Positions 1 to 5,879 of a stretch of 13,027 nucleotides of DNA are shown one piece after another; the stretch's first letter is position 1, and each line of letters begins with the position of its first letter. The translations under genes were made by a program, and so were the position numbers. The notes under the pieces are model-generated. The model searched no databases. It saw only the letters and a list, made by a program, of their open reading frames with translations, and had not been told where the DNA came from. The stretch comes from Thiopseudomonas sp. (lineage in GTDB: Bacteria; Pseudomonadota; Gammaproteobacteria; Pseudomonadales; Pseudomonadaceae), in NCBI GenBank assembly GCA_023228985.1, contig JALOAC010000040.1:1-13027 (forward strand). The letters are read 5' to 3'.

Positions 1-125
1 CAACAAGGCCAAGTTTCTTTTATCGGCCAGAATGGCATGAACTCGAGGTTGGGTGACCAAAAACCGGTAGTTCAATAGGTTGGGAGTGTTTTTCGGCTAT
101 TTTTCACGTTTGTCTGCCAACCCTC
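1..125. mobile_element. End of a Tn3-family transposon (left part of window)
   Basis: Positions 88-125 form a 38-bp terminal repeat that matches 10680-10717 in inverted orientation at 36 of 38 positions. It is followed by TTATT (126-130), also found beside the other repeat. The element therefore extends leftwards from 125, out of the window. Positions 1-87 are its interior; short open frames cross this piece but none is recognisable. Confidence 0.85.
88..125 (-). repeat. 38-bp terminal inverted repeat of the Tn3-family element, copy 1
   Basis: Read on the minus strand from 125 it begins GAGGGTTGGCAGACAAACG. It differs from the copy at 10680-10717 only at repeat positions 31 and 33. A length of 38 bp is standard for Tn3-family ends. 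The GAGGG outer tip differs from the common GGGG start. Confidence 0.93.
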
Positions 126-130
126 TTATT
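126..130. repeat. Target-site duplication TTATT, copy 1
   Basis: TTATT directly abuts the outer tip of the inverted repeat and is identical to 10675-10679 beside the other repeat. Five-base duplications are typical of Tn3-family insertion. Joining the flanks restores an uninterrupted backbone. Confidence 0.9.
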
Positions 131-131
131 G

Positions 132-147
132 AGCTGGCAAGCCAGCT
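132..147. repeat. Inverted repeat AGCTGGC-AA-GCCAGCT
   Basis: Two perfect 7-base arms are separated by AA, starting one base after the target duplication. The transposon thus inserted immediately beside a small palindrome. No function is known. Confidence 0.6.
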
Positions 148-215
148 GTTTGAACGCCAAGAGGGAAGGGCGGGAGCCGGTGCGGTGGCGGCGGCAAAAA
201 TAATAAAAATAACCA

Positions 216-253
216 TTGCATAAGAATAATAATAAGATTATTATTATTCTTAT
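216..253 (+). promoter_or_regulatory. Putative kfrA promoter with a 34-bp palindromic operator
   Basis: Positions 220-235 and 238-253 are perfect 16-base inverted arms made of AAT/ATT units around a GA centre. They overlap a plausible promoter: TTGCAT at 216-221, a 17-base gap, and TATTAT at 239-244. The kfrA start codon is 30 bases downstream. KfrA of IncP plasmids is known to repress its own promoter, so this palindrome is the natural candidate for its operator (inference). Confidence 0.7.
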
Positions 254-282
254 TATTGCAGCAACCCAAACGAGGCGACCCC

Positions 283-1239
283 ATGACTTACGAAGCTATC
301 CCCGCAGAGCTTAAAGACCGCATCACAGCAGCAGCCCAGGAGCTTTACGAGCAAGCAGACTGCCAGCGATTCCCGACAGTGGACGCGGTGCGCCGTCATG
401 CAAAAGCAGACATGAACAGCACCAGTGCAGTTATGCGCGAATGGCGCAAAGCACAGCAAGCCGCGCCGGTAGCCGTAGCCGTGGCCGTACCGGAAGCCGT
501 AGCAGCAGCAAGCACGGCAGCACTGGCCGCGATTTGGCAACAAGCCCAGGAACTAGCCAACGAATCATTAGCCGCCGCGCAAGCCGCATGGGAAGCCGAA
601 CGGCAGGAGCTGGACGCATTGCGTAAAGAGCTGGCCGAAGCATACGAAACCCAAGCGCAGGAGCTGGAGCAGGTGAAAGCCACAGCAGCGAACGCCAAAG
701 AGTTGCACAAGATGGAAGCCGACCGCCTAACCGCTGATTTGTCTAGCTACCGTGACGACTTCCGGGACGCAGCAGCCCGCGCAGATAAAGCCGAGTTGCA
801 AGCCCAGGCAGCCGATGCCGCCGCCCTTGATTTGCGCCTGGAGGTGGAACGCCTGCAATCCAGCACCGAAGGATTGACCAGCCAGCTGGCCGACAAAACG
901 AATGCGCTAACCAAGGCACTGGCCGACCTGGACGAAGTACGGGCGAAGCTATCCGCACAGACCGCGAAAGCAGAAGCTCATGACGCAGCCGCCAAGCAGC
1001 AAATAGCCGACCTTAAAGCAGCGGCAGGCGCAAGCCAGAAAGCCGCCCAGGAAGAAACGGCAGCAGCACGGCAGGCAGTGGAGGCAGCGAGGGCGGAGCG
1101 TGAAGCCGCAACCGTTGAAGCCGCAGCAGCGAACGCACGACTTGCAGCCGCCGAGAAGCAAGCCGCCGACCTACTGGACAGACTGGCTAAGGCGGCAGCC
1201 GCCGATAAAACCGACAGGAAAAAAGGTAGCAAGCCATGA
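283..1239 (+). CDS. kfrA: KfrA-like DNA-binding, coiled-coil plasmid protein
   Basis: The product is 318 residues starting at ATG 283, which has GAGG at 272-275; an in-frame TTG at 256 lacks a good site. Roughly the first 60 residues resemble the KfrA N-terminal DNA-binding domain, with AVRRHAKADMNSTSAVMREWR as the helix-turn-helix-like part. The rest is a long Ala/Glu/Gln/Lys-rich helix without prolines, typical of a coiled coil. IncP KfrA proteins bind their own promoter and help plasmid stability, probably by forming multimers. The 34-bp palindrome just upstream fits autoregulation. The stop overlaps the next ORF as ATGA, so the two are probably co-translated. The family call is confident; the exact role here is inferred. 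Confidence 0.85.
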   Translation: MTYEAIPAELKDRITAAAQELYEQADCQRFPTVDAVRRHAKADMNSTSAVMREWRKAQQAAPVAVAVAVPEAVAAASTAALAAIWQQAQELANESLAAAQAAWEAERQELDALRKELAEAYETQAQELEQVKATAANAKELHKMEADRLTADLSSYRDDFRDAAARADKAELQAQAADAAALDLRLEVERLQSSTEGLTSQLADKTNALTKALADLDEVRAKLSAQTAKAEAHDAAAKQQIADLKAAAGASQKAAQEETAAARQAVEAARAEREAATVEAAAANARLAAAEKQAADLLDRLAKAAAADKTDRKKGSKP

Positions 1240-1394
1240 CAGACCAGATTGAAGACCAGGAAAAAATAGCGGTATCCATTCAGCTGACACCGGAAGAAAT
1301 CGAAGACTTGCGGGAAGAAATGAAGGAGGCGGGAAACTGGTTAAGGAAGAAAATACAGGCCGAAAAAAACGAAAGGGAGCAGCTAAAAAAATAG
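1236..1394 (+). CDS. Small protein translationally coupled to kfrA
   Basis: This 52-residue ORF starts at the ATG of an ATGA overlap with the kfrA stop, a classic sign of translational coupling. The product is highly charged, rich in Glu and Lys, and predicted almost wholly helical. It contains a segment like those of small ribbon-helix-helix proteins (KIAVSIQLTPEEIEDLREEM), followed by a basic-acidic helix. I do not recognise a named family. Its position suggests a partner or modulator of KfrA. No cysteines, signal peptide or membrane segment are visible. Confidence 0.6.
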   Translation: MTDQIEDQEKIAVSIQLTPEEIEDLREEMKEAGNWLRKKIQAEKNEREQLKK

Positions 1395-1435
1395 CTGTTT
1401 AGTTTGACACTTGAGGGGCAGACAAACCCTGCCCC
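1380..1435. terminator. Probable convergent terminator region between the kfrA operon and traK
   Basis: Two hairpins lie between the convergent transcription units. Positions 1380-1385/1392-1397 form CAGCTA/TAGCTG over an A-rich loop and are followed by TTTAGTTT. Positions 1415-1421/1429-1435 form GGGGCAG/CTGCCCC with a 7-base loop. Neither has a full U-tract, so the assignment rests partly on position. Confidence 0.4.
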
Positions 1436-1440
1436 TGGCG

Positions 1441-1818
1441 TTAAATCAAATCTGCTTTGTTTGGTCGTGGGTTGAAGCTGAATCCGCTAATGCCGGCATC
1501 CGGTTTTGAAATAGTCGGTTCTTTTTTGGGAGGTGGTTCTGGTTTTGGCTCGACCGGCTGTTCAGGTGTTTTTACTGATTCGACTGGTTCGCTTGATCGT
1601 ATCAAGCGATTCACATAGCCACGAAAGGCTTGGTAACTGAAGGTGATTTTTCCCTCTTCGTGCAAGGTTTCCCAGATGGTTTTTACAGGCCAGCCGTCAG
1701 CTAAAGCCCCGGTTATATCGTCCCGCAGAGCTAAAAAAGTTGCCCGATTTTTACCGGTTTGTGACGGCTCCAGGCGAGCAGCCCGCGCCGTTATCCGGTC
1801 TGATAGAGATTTAGCCAT
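1441..1818 (-). CDS. traK: TraK-like oriT-binding relaxosome protein
   Basis: The 125-residue product resembles IncP TraK from end to end. A basic N-terminus leads into ATFLALRDDITGALADGWPV and KTIWETLHEEGKITFSYQAF, a helical DNA-binding region. A Pro/Lys/Glu-rich linker (about residues 76-107) follows, then the family's closing motif GFSFNPRPNKADLI. In RK2, TraK binds the bent DNA between nic and traK and wraps it to stimulate relaxase nicking. The gene order here is the same: traK reads away from oriT, traJ reads in the other direction. The T-tract DNA at 1837-1905 next to its start would be the binding site. I saw no strong ribosome binding site; AGGAA lies somewhat far upstream. Confidence 0.88.
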   Translation of the reverse strand: MAKSLSDRITARAARLEPSQTGKNRATFLALRDDITGALADGWPVKTIWETLHEEGKITFSYQAFRGYVNRLIRSSEPVESVKTPEQPVEPKPEPPPKKEPTISKPDAGISGFSFNPRPNKADLI

Positions 1819-1836
1819 AGTTGCTTTACCGTTCCT

Positions 1837-1905
1837 GAATCTACACGCTTTACATTTGCTTTATCATGCTTTTGCTTTTGTTTGCGTTGTTTTAGCTTTC
1901 TTTTA
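1837..1905. promoter_or_regulatory. T-tract-rich, probably bent DNA: candidate TraK-binding region of oriT
   Basis: Short T runs (GCTTTA, GCTTTT, GTTTG, GTTTTAG, CTTTTA) recur at roughly helical spacing between the traK start and nic. RK2 has an intrinsically bent TraK site in the same place. Binding is inferred from position and composition. Confidence 0.5.
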
Positions 1906-1996
1906 CCGTTTATGGGTATGCTTGGTTGATGATACTGCTAAAAGAATGTCATAGCAAAGGTGAATAAATTTGCTTGGAACGTGAAACAAAGGCTGA

Positions 1997-2120
1997 ATTC
2001 GGGGCAGGATGTGTGAAGTAGGCCCACCATGCAAGCATGGTGTTCCTCTTCACTTACCCTTATTCGCACCTGGCGGTGCTCAACGGGAATCCTGTTCTGC
2101 GAAGCTAAACGGCTGCCGCC
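1997..2120. other. oriT: IncP-type origin of transfer (oriT) with nic
   Basis: On the minus strand CATCCTG|CCCC matches the IncP nic consensus (YATCCTG|Y), which places the nick between 2005 and 2004. Next to it is an imperfect inverted repeat, GTGAAG (2012-2017) with CTTCAC (2048-2053). It encloses a perfect inner stem, CACCATGC/GCATGGTG with an AA loop. In RK2 this arm is the TraJ-binding site. Downstream, TTATTCGCACCTGGCGGTG and CTCAACGGGAATCCTG (2060-2094) are essentially RK2 oriT sequence as I remember it. traK and traJ flank it in RK2 orientation. Confidence 0.93.
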
Positions 2121-2144
2121 GTGAATCAAAAAGAGGACTCCAAG

Positions 2145-2516
2145 ATGGAGAAGGTGAACAAACCAGTAACCAGGAAAAATAGCCCGCCGATAAAGGTTTA
2201 TTGCTTGCCAGAAGAGCGGGCAAAAATTGAAGCTAACTCAAAGGCGACAGGGATGAGCATGGCGGCTTTTTTGCGCGAGGTGGGGCAAGGGTACGAGGTC
2301 ACAGGGATAACAGATTACGAACGTGTGAGAGAGCTGGCCAAGATGAGTGGCGACCTTGGGCGTATGGGCGGCCTGTTGAAATGGTGGCTAACAGATGATG
2401 AACGAACAGCAGCTTTCGGGCGAGAAACCATCATTCGATTGCTTGAACGCATCGAGGAAAACCAAGATGAAATGGCCGGGGTAATGAAGAAAATTGTTAG
2501 ACCTAAAGCCGACTAA
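2145..2516 (+). CDS. traJ: TraJ-like relaxosome protein binding oriT
   Basis: From ATG 2145, with GAGGA at 2133-2137, the product is 123 residues, the size expected of RK2 TraJ. An in-frame GTG at 2121 would add eight residues, but it lacks a good site and lies in conserved oriT sequence. Shared TraJ motifs include SPPIKVYCLPEERAKIE, GMSMAAFLREVGQGYEVTG, LAKMSGDLGRMGGLLKWWLT and a C-terminus near GVMKKIVRP. The N-terminal half has the ribbon-helix-helix form of relaxosome accessory proteins. In IncP plasmids TraJ binds the repeat beside nic and recruits the TraI relaxase. In RK2 traI follows directly; here a toxin-antitoxin module follows, so the relaxase is missing. Confidence 0.92.
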   Translation: MEKVNKPVTRKNSPPIKVYCLPEERAKIEANSKATGMSMAAFLREVGQGYEVTGITDYERVRELAKMSGDLGRMGGLLKWWLTDDERTAAFGRETIIRLLERIEENQDEMAGVMKKIVRPKAD

Positions 2517-2520
2517 AAAG

Positions 2521-2554
2521 AACGCTTGCGACCTTTGAAAGCGTTTTATATAAT
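2521..2554 (+). promoter_or_regulatory. fitAB promoter with overlapping inverted-repeat operator
   Basis: TTGCGA (2526-2531), a 17-base spacer and a perfect TATAAT (2549-2554) form a good sigma-70 promoter. AACGCTT (2521-2527) and AAGCGTT (2539-2545) are inverted arms overlapping the -35 box and spacer, a suitable operator for the ribbon-helix-helix antitoxin. The same stem followed by TTTTAT could also end traJ transcription. Confidence 0.7.
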
Positions 2555-2587
2555 TGAAAGCACAGAAAACACCAGGAGGATTTGACT

Positions 2588-2839
2588 ATGGGAGTTCGAG
2601 CGGTAACAGTTCGGGACGTTCCCGAAGAGGTGCACAGAGCGATTAGAGTCCGGGCAGCACAGCACGGCAGGTCACTCCAGGCGGAAATGTTGGCCATTTT
2701 TGAGCAAGCAGTAAAACCTGAAGGGCGTATCAAACTGGGCAACCTGCTGGGCGAAATTGGACGGGAAGTAAAACTGACTGATGAAGAAGCAGCCGGTTTT
2801 CAGCGCGACCATTCGCCGGCACGGGCGGCTATTTTTTAA
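2588..2839 (+). CDS. fitA: FitA-like ribbon-helix-helix antitoxin
   Basis: The 83-residue product starts at ATG 2588, eight bases after a perfect AGGAGG (2574-2579); the TTG at 2582 is an unlikely start. VRAVTVRDVPEEVHRAIRV followed by RAAQHGRSLQAEMLAIFEQA is the typical beta-strand, helix, helix pattern of FitA/StbC-type antitoxins that bind DNA as dimers. The C-terminal part would wrap and inhibit the PIN-domain toxin. The stop overlaps the toxin start by one base (TAATG), which indicates coupled translation. The promoter's inverted repeat fits autorepression by antitoxin or complex. On a plasmid, such a pair kills or arrests cells that lose the replicon. Confidence 0.88.
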   Translation: MGVRAVTVRDVPEEVHRAIRVRAAQHGRSLQAEMLAIFEQAVKPEGRIKLGNLLGEIGREVKLTDEEAAGFQRDHSPARAAIF

Positions 2840-3261
2840 TGATTTTACTTGATACGAATGTTCTATCAGAACAGTTCCGGGCAAAGCCTGATGAACGGGT
2901 TTTGACCTGGCTAAACGACCAGCCGCTTGAGACGCTTTATTTGTCAGCAATGACGGTGGCGGAGATTCGTGCAGGCGTTGCGCTGATGCCGGAAGGCAAG
3001 CGTAAAAAAACGCTTAGTGACAGGATTGAAGAAAAGCTACTGCCCCTGTTTGCAGGGCGTGTTTTGCCGTTTGATATGTCTTGCACAAGAGCTTATGCAA
3101 CGGTACTCGCAACTGCCAAACAATCAGGCAGCGGCATTGCAGCAGCGGATGCCGTGATAGCAGCAATCGCCCTCGATGGAGGCTTTAGCGTAGCGACCAG
3201 AGATACAAGCCCATTTGAGGCGGCAGGTGTGACGGTGATTAACCCTTGGGGGGAGGTGTAA
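2839..3261 (+). CDS. fitB: FitB/VapC-type PIN-domain toxin ribonuclease
   Basis: The 140-residue product is a full-length PIN domain. The acidic metal-binding residues of the family are present: Asp5 in MILLDTNVLSE, Glu42 in TVAEIRAG, Asp104 in AAADAVIAA and Asp122 in VATRDTSPF. The N-terminal LLDTNVLSE and the closing VINPW are typical of the FitB/StbB branch. These are Mg-dependent ribonucleases that cleave RNA when not bound by antitoxin. The gene starts within the antitoxin stop codon. No truncation is visible, so the pair looks functional. Confidence 0.92.
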   Translation: MILLDTNVLSEQFRAKPDERVLTWLNDQPLETLYLSAMTVAEIRAGVALMPEGKRKKTLSDRIEEKLLPLFAGRVLPFDMSCTRAYATVLATAKQSGSGIAAADAVIAAIALDGGFSVATRDTSPFEAAGVTVINPWGEV

Positions 3262-3316
3262 GAACTGTAGAGCTTGGCCTGGCAACTAGCCTGCGCAGAA
3301 ACAATTAAATGAGATG

Positions 3317-3350
3317 AAGCCAGCTACCTTTACTCGGTGGCTTTTAATTT
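3317..3350 (+). terminator. Rho-independent terminator after fitAB
   Basis: AAGCCA (3317-3322) pairs with TGGCTT (3338-3343) and is followed by TTTAATTTTAT. It separates the toxin-antitoxin operon from trbJ. Confidence 0.7.
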
Positions 3351-3386
3351 TATCTTTTAAAACCTAACAGAAAAGAGTATCCCATC

Positions 3387-4214
3387 ATGATTAAAAGTTT
3401 AGCTAAACATTTTGAAAAGGTCAACGTTTTAGCGGCTAAAAATGGCTTGGCTGTCGCTTTTTCGGCTTGTGTTTTGGTGGCATCACCTGCCCAGGCCGGT
3501 ATCCCCGTCATTGACGGCGGCAACCTTACTCAAAACATCATTTCTGCAATTGAGTCTGTCGCGCAAACCATGACGCAACTTGACCAATACGCACAGCAAA
3601 TTGAGCAGTACCAGACGCAGCTCCAGCAGTATGAAAACCAGCTGCAAAACACAGCTGCACCCGCCGCCTACATCTGGGATCAGGCACAGCGCACCATGCA
3701 ACGCTTGGTTGAAGCGCAAAATTCGCTTGCGTACTACCAGAATCGCCTCGGCAGCCTGGACAACTATTTATCCAAGTTCCAGGACGTAGCCTATTACCGC
3801 AGTTCGCCCTGCTTTAACGGTACTGGCGGCTGTACCCAGTCTGAATGGGAAGCAATGGAAGAGAACCGCCGTCTGGCAAGCGAAAGCCAGAAAAAGGCCA
3901 ACGACTCACTTTTCAAAACCATTGCAGATCAACAGCAGGCCATGCAAGACGATGCCCGGACGCTGGAGCGGCTGCAAGGTGCTGCCCAGGGCGCGGACGG
4001 TCAAATGCAAGCACTTGGCTTTGCCAACCAACTGGCCAGCCAGCAGGCCAATCAGCTGCTACAAATCCGCAGCATGATGAACGCCCAGCACGCGGTTTTA
4101 GCTGCCAAAGCCCAGGCAGATACAGACCGGCAAGCTGTAGAAAGGGCGGCACACGAGCAGCTTTATAAAGGACTGGAAACCCCTGTTAACCGCTCAAAGA
4201 GTAAGGAATTTTGA
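3387..4214 (+). CDS. trbJ: TrbJ-like mating-pair-formation protein
   Basis: The 275-residue product is a P-type TrbJ (VirB5-like). Recognised blocks are AGIPVIDGGNLTQNI just after the signal peptide, the Gln-rich QLDQYAQQIEQYQTQLQQYE, AAYIWDQAQ, YYRSSPCFNGTGGC, RRLASESQKKANDSLF and LGFANQLASQQANQLLQIR. The signal peptide is odd: a hydrophobic stretch ends at ASPAQA/G (about residue 37), but about 20 residues precede it. Those residues are encoded by KorA/KorB operator DNA. No better downstream start exists, and AAAGAG at 3372-3376 supports ATG 3387. TrbJ acts in the periplasm and at the pilus tip during conjugation. Here the trbB-I genes that normally precede it are absent, so it cannot assemble a pilus alone. 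Confidence 0.9.
   Translation: MIKSLAKHFEKVNVLAAKNGLAVAFSACVLVASPAQAGIPVIDGGNLTQNIISAIESVAQTMTQLDQYAQQIEQYQTQLQQYENQLQNTAAPAAYIWDQAQRTMQRLVEAQNSLAYYQNRLGSLDNYLSKFQDVAYYRSSPCFNGTGGCTQSEWEAMEENRRLASESQKKANDSLFKTIADQQQAMQDDARTLERLQGAAQGADGQMQALGFANQLASQQANQLLQIRSMMNAQHAVLAAKAQADTDRQAVERAAHEQLYKGLETPVNRSKSKEF
3397..3408. promoter_or_regulatory. KorA operator (OA), copy 1
   Basis: This is an exact match to the 12-bp IncP KorA operator palindrome. It is encoded within codons 4-8 of trbJ. No korA gene is in the window. Confidence 0.85.
3428..3440. promoter_or_regulatory. KorB operator (OB), copy 1
   Basis: This is an exact match to the 13-bp IncP KorB operator, extended to a 15-bp palindrome at 3427-3441. 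It also encodes trbJ residues Leu-Ala-Ala-Lys. A second copy with the same 15 bp is at 10504-10518. Confidence 0.85.
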
Positions 4215-4366
4215 TATGAAAAAGCTCATGATTTTGATTGTGTTTGCCGTGACTGCTGTATCTCTGTCTGGTTGTAAGGAAGAAGAAAATAAAGAAATGC
4301 CAGCTGTTTATAAGGGTTTGGAAACCCCCCCAGATCGTTCAAAGAGTAAGGAGTTTTGATATGAAA
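4158..4366 (+). repeat. Imperfect direct repeat, about 64 bp, at the ends of trbJ and trbK
   Basis: Positions 4158-4221 and 4301-4366 align with few changes. Both encode a tail of the type YKGLETPxxRSKSKEF, then the stop, the AAGGA(G) ribosome binding site and the next start codon, TTTTGATATGAAA. The offset between the two start codons is 145 bases, the length of trbK plus its one-base spacer. Confidence 0.85.
4216..4359 (+). CDS. trbK: TrbK-like small lipoprotein (probable entry exclusion)
   Basis: This 47-residue ORF has its own AAGGA site (4203-4207) and starts one base after the trbJ stop. The N-terminus MKKLMILIVF continues hydrophobically to the lipobox LSGC, with Cys20 as the acylation site, followed by an acidic-basic stretch. 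This is a lipoprotein signal followed by a very short mature part of 28 residues. In RK2, trbK lies between trbJ and trbL and encodes the lipoprotein that blocks entry of related plasmids; order and type match. The last residues copy the TrbJ C-terminus almost exactly. RK2 TrbK is longer, so identity rests on position and lipobox. Confidence 0.78.
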   Translation: MKKLMILIVFAVTAVSLSGCKEEENKEMPAVYKGLETPPDRSKSKEF

Positions 4367-5803
4367 TCTTTGCGTTTTGGCGTTGGTTTGGTTCTGGCTT
4401 TTCTTTCAACTTCGAGCTTTGCAGCGATTGAAAAAGGAGGTGTTTTAACCGAGGTTTCAGAGCGTTTTCTTACAGCTAGCTCTACCTGGTCAGCAACAAT
4501 CACAACACATGCAACCTGGCTTTTTTTGTTGCTGGTTACCATTAGCATGGTGTGGACGTTTGGCATGATGGCTTTAAGAAAAGCCGACATTGCCGAATTT
4601 TTTGCTGAATTGGTACGGTTTACCATTTTCACAGGCTTTTTCTGGTGGCTTTTGGTTAACGGCCCGAACTTTGCGATGGATATCATCAACAGCTTACGGA
4701 CTATAGGAGCGGAAGCGTCAGGGTTGGGACGTGGCTTAAATCCAAGCACACCCATTGATATTGCCTTTGACGTGATTGCAAAAGCAGCTAAGTCGTACAG
4801 TGTTACAAGCCCGATAGATAACCTATCCATTTTTCTTACCACCCTAGCTATTTTGGCCTGCATGGCAATAGTGGCCGCTAATATCCTTTTAGCCCTGGTG
4901 ACTGCTTGGGTGCTGGCTTATGCAGGGGTTTTTGTGTTGGGTTTTGGTGGTTCACGCTGGACTTCAGATATCGCCCTTGGCTATTTCAGACAAGTTGCCG
5001 GTATTGGTCTTAAGCTGATGACCATGACGCTGTTAGTAGGTATTGCGGTATCTATAATTGACGGCTACCACCAATCTTTATCGAATAAAGCCACTATGGA
5101 CGAGCTGCTAGTGATATTTGTTGTATCACTCGTTTTGGTCATCCTCATTAACTCGATTCCGAACCTTGTAGCCAGTTTGATACCTGGCGGTGGCGGTGCA
5201 GCATCATCTGGTAGTTCTTTTGGTCTTGGTGCAATGGTAGGTGCGGCTGCTGCTGCTGGCGGTATGGCTATGGGTGGCGCAAAGCTGGCTACAAAAGTCG
5301 GTATGAGTTCAGTAGGTGCAGGTTCAGCAGTGTCAGCCGCTTTCCAAAAGGCAGCTAGTGGCATGGCCGAAAGCGGCGGCGGTAGTACCGTTGATTTTGG
5401 CGGTAATAGTGGCGGTGATTCTGGTGGTGATTCTGGCGGCGAATCTTCGCCATTTGCTGAAGCAGCAGGCTTTTCTGGCTCCAGCGGTGGTGGAGAGTCT
5501 AGCGGCGGCGGGGAAGCTGGCGGTGGCAGCCAGTCCAGTGGTGGAGATAGCCAGGGCAGTGGGTTTGGTCGTGCTGCAAAAGTAGCTGCCGGGACTGCCA
5601 GCGAGCTGGCAAAAGGCATAGGCGGCCAAATGTCGGCTGGCTTTAAGGAGCGTGTAGAAGCCACAGCGGGCGGGAAACTGGCGGCATCTATTCGCGCAAG
5701 TATGGAACCAGCAGAAGAGGAAGCCGCCGAGTTTTCTGGCAATAGCTTATCTGGAGCTGATACCGATGACGTTGTAGCTGCCTTTGTAAAAGGCAAAAGT
5801 TAA
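4361..5803 (+). CDS. trbL: TrbL-like conjugative membrane protein (VirB6 family)
   Basis: The 480-residue product has a signal-like N-terminus (residues 1-22) and about six hydrophobic segments (near 50-72, 84-100, 157-178, 180-196, 213-234 and 248-275). A Gly/Ser-rich low-complexity stretch (about 345-400) with GGDSGG-type repeats and a charged C-terminus follow. This is the TrbL/VirB6 layout: an inner-membrane channel component of the type IV secretion machinery. It starts one base after the trbK stop, with AAGGAG at 4347-4352, so trbJKL form one coupled operon. RK2 TrbL is somewhat longer. With trbB-I missing, its own channel function is doubtful; it may be a remnant or may work with a helper's machinery. 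Confidence 0.9.
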   Translation: MKSLRFGVGLVLAFLSTSSFAAIEKGGVLTEVSERFLTASSTWSATITTHATWLFLLLVTISMVWTFGMMALRKADIAEFFAELVRFTIFTGFFWWLLVNGPNFAMDIINSLRTIGAEASGLGRGLNPSTPIDIAFDVIAKAAKSYSVTSPIDNLSIFLTTLAILACMAIVAANILLALVTAWVLAYAGVFVLGFGGSRWTSDIALGYFRQVAGIGLKLMTMTLLVGIAVSIIDGYHQSLSNKATMDELLVIFVVSLVLVILINSIPNLVASLIPGGGGAASSGSSFGLGAMVGAAAAAGGMAMGGAKLATKVGMSSVGAGSAVSAAFQKAASGMAESGGGSTVDFGGNSGGDSGGDSGGESSPFAEAAGFSGSSGGGESSGGGEAGGGSQSSGGDSQGSGFGRAAKVAAGTASELAKGIGGQMSAGFKERVEATAGGKLAASIRASMEPAEEEAAEFSGNSLSGADTDDVVAAFVKGKS

Positions 5804-5822
5804 CGCCAAGAGAAGAGGCGCA

Positions 5823-5850
5823 CCGGGCAGGGACGGCCTGCCCGGCACTT
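5823..5850 (+). terminator. Hairpin after trbL
   Basis: CCGGGCAG (5823-5830) pairs with CTGCCCGG (5838-5845) around a 7-base loop. The following U-tract is weak (CACTTTC), so termination may be partial and allow read-through to the next ORF. Confidence 0.5.
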
Positions 5851-5879
5851 TCAATCAACACCTATTCGAGAGGTGAATC

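Larger units (their letters stand above)
3396..3440 (-). promoter_or_regulatory. trfAp-like minus-strand promoter with KorA and KorB operators
   Basis: On the minus strand, TTGACC (3424-3419), a 17-base gap and TAAACT (3401-3396) form a promoter. The KorA operator GTTTAGCTAAAC (3397-3408) covers its -10 box. A KorB operator TTTAGCSGCTAAA (3428-3440) lies just upstream of its -35. Operator centres are about 31.5 bp apart, three helical turns. Element order and spacing match RK2 trfAp as I remember it. The promoter lies inside the first 18 codons of trbJ and points away from trbJ, towards fitAB. Confidence 0.75.

Noticed and set aside
1..87. Short open frames at the left edge, including one ending at 76-78
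   Set aside because: Too short and unrecognisable to call as a gene; they lie in the interior end of the transposon.
1643..1954. Plus-strand open frame over traK and the oriT spacer
   Set aside because: Shadow of traK; its translation has no family features and traK is clearly recognisable.
4096..4108. KorB-operator-like sequence inside trbJ
   Set aside because: Only about 11 of 13 positions match, and it encodes Val-Leu-Ala-Ala-Lys with ordinary codons; probably chance.
5065..5796. Long minus-strand open frame opposite trbL
   Set aside because: Its Pro/Ser/Ala-rich translation mirrors the Gly/Ser-rich coding of trbL, and it has no ribosome binding site or family features.
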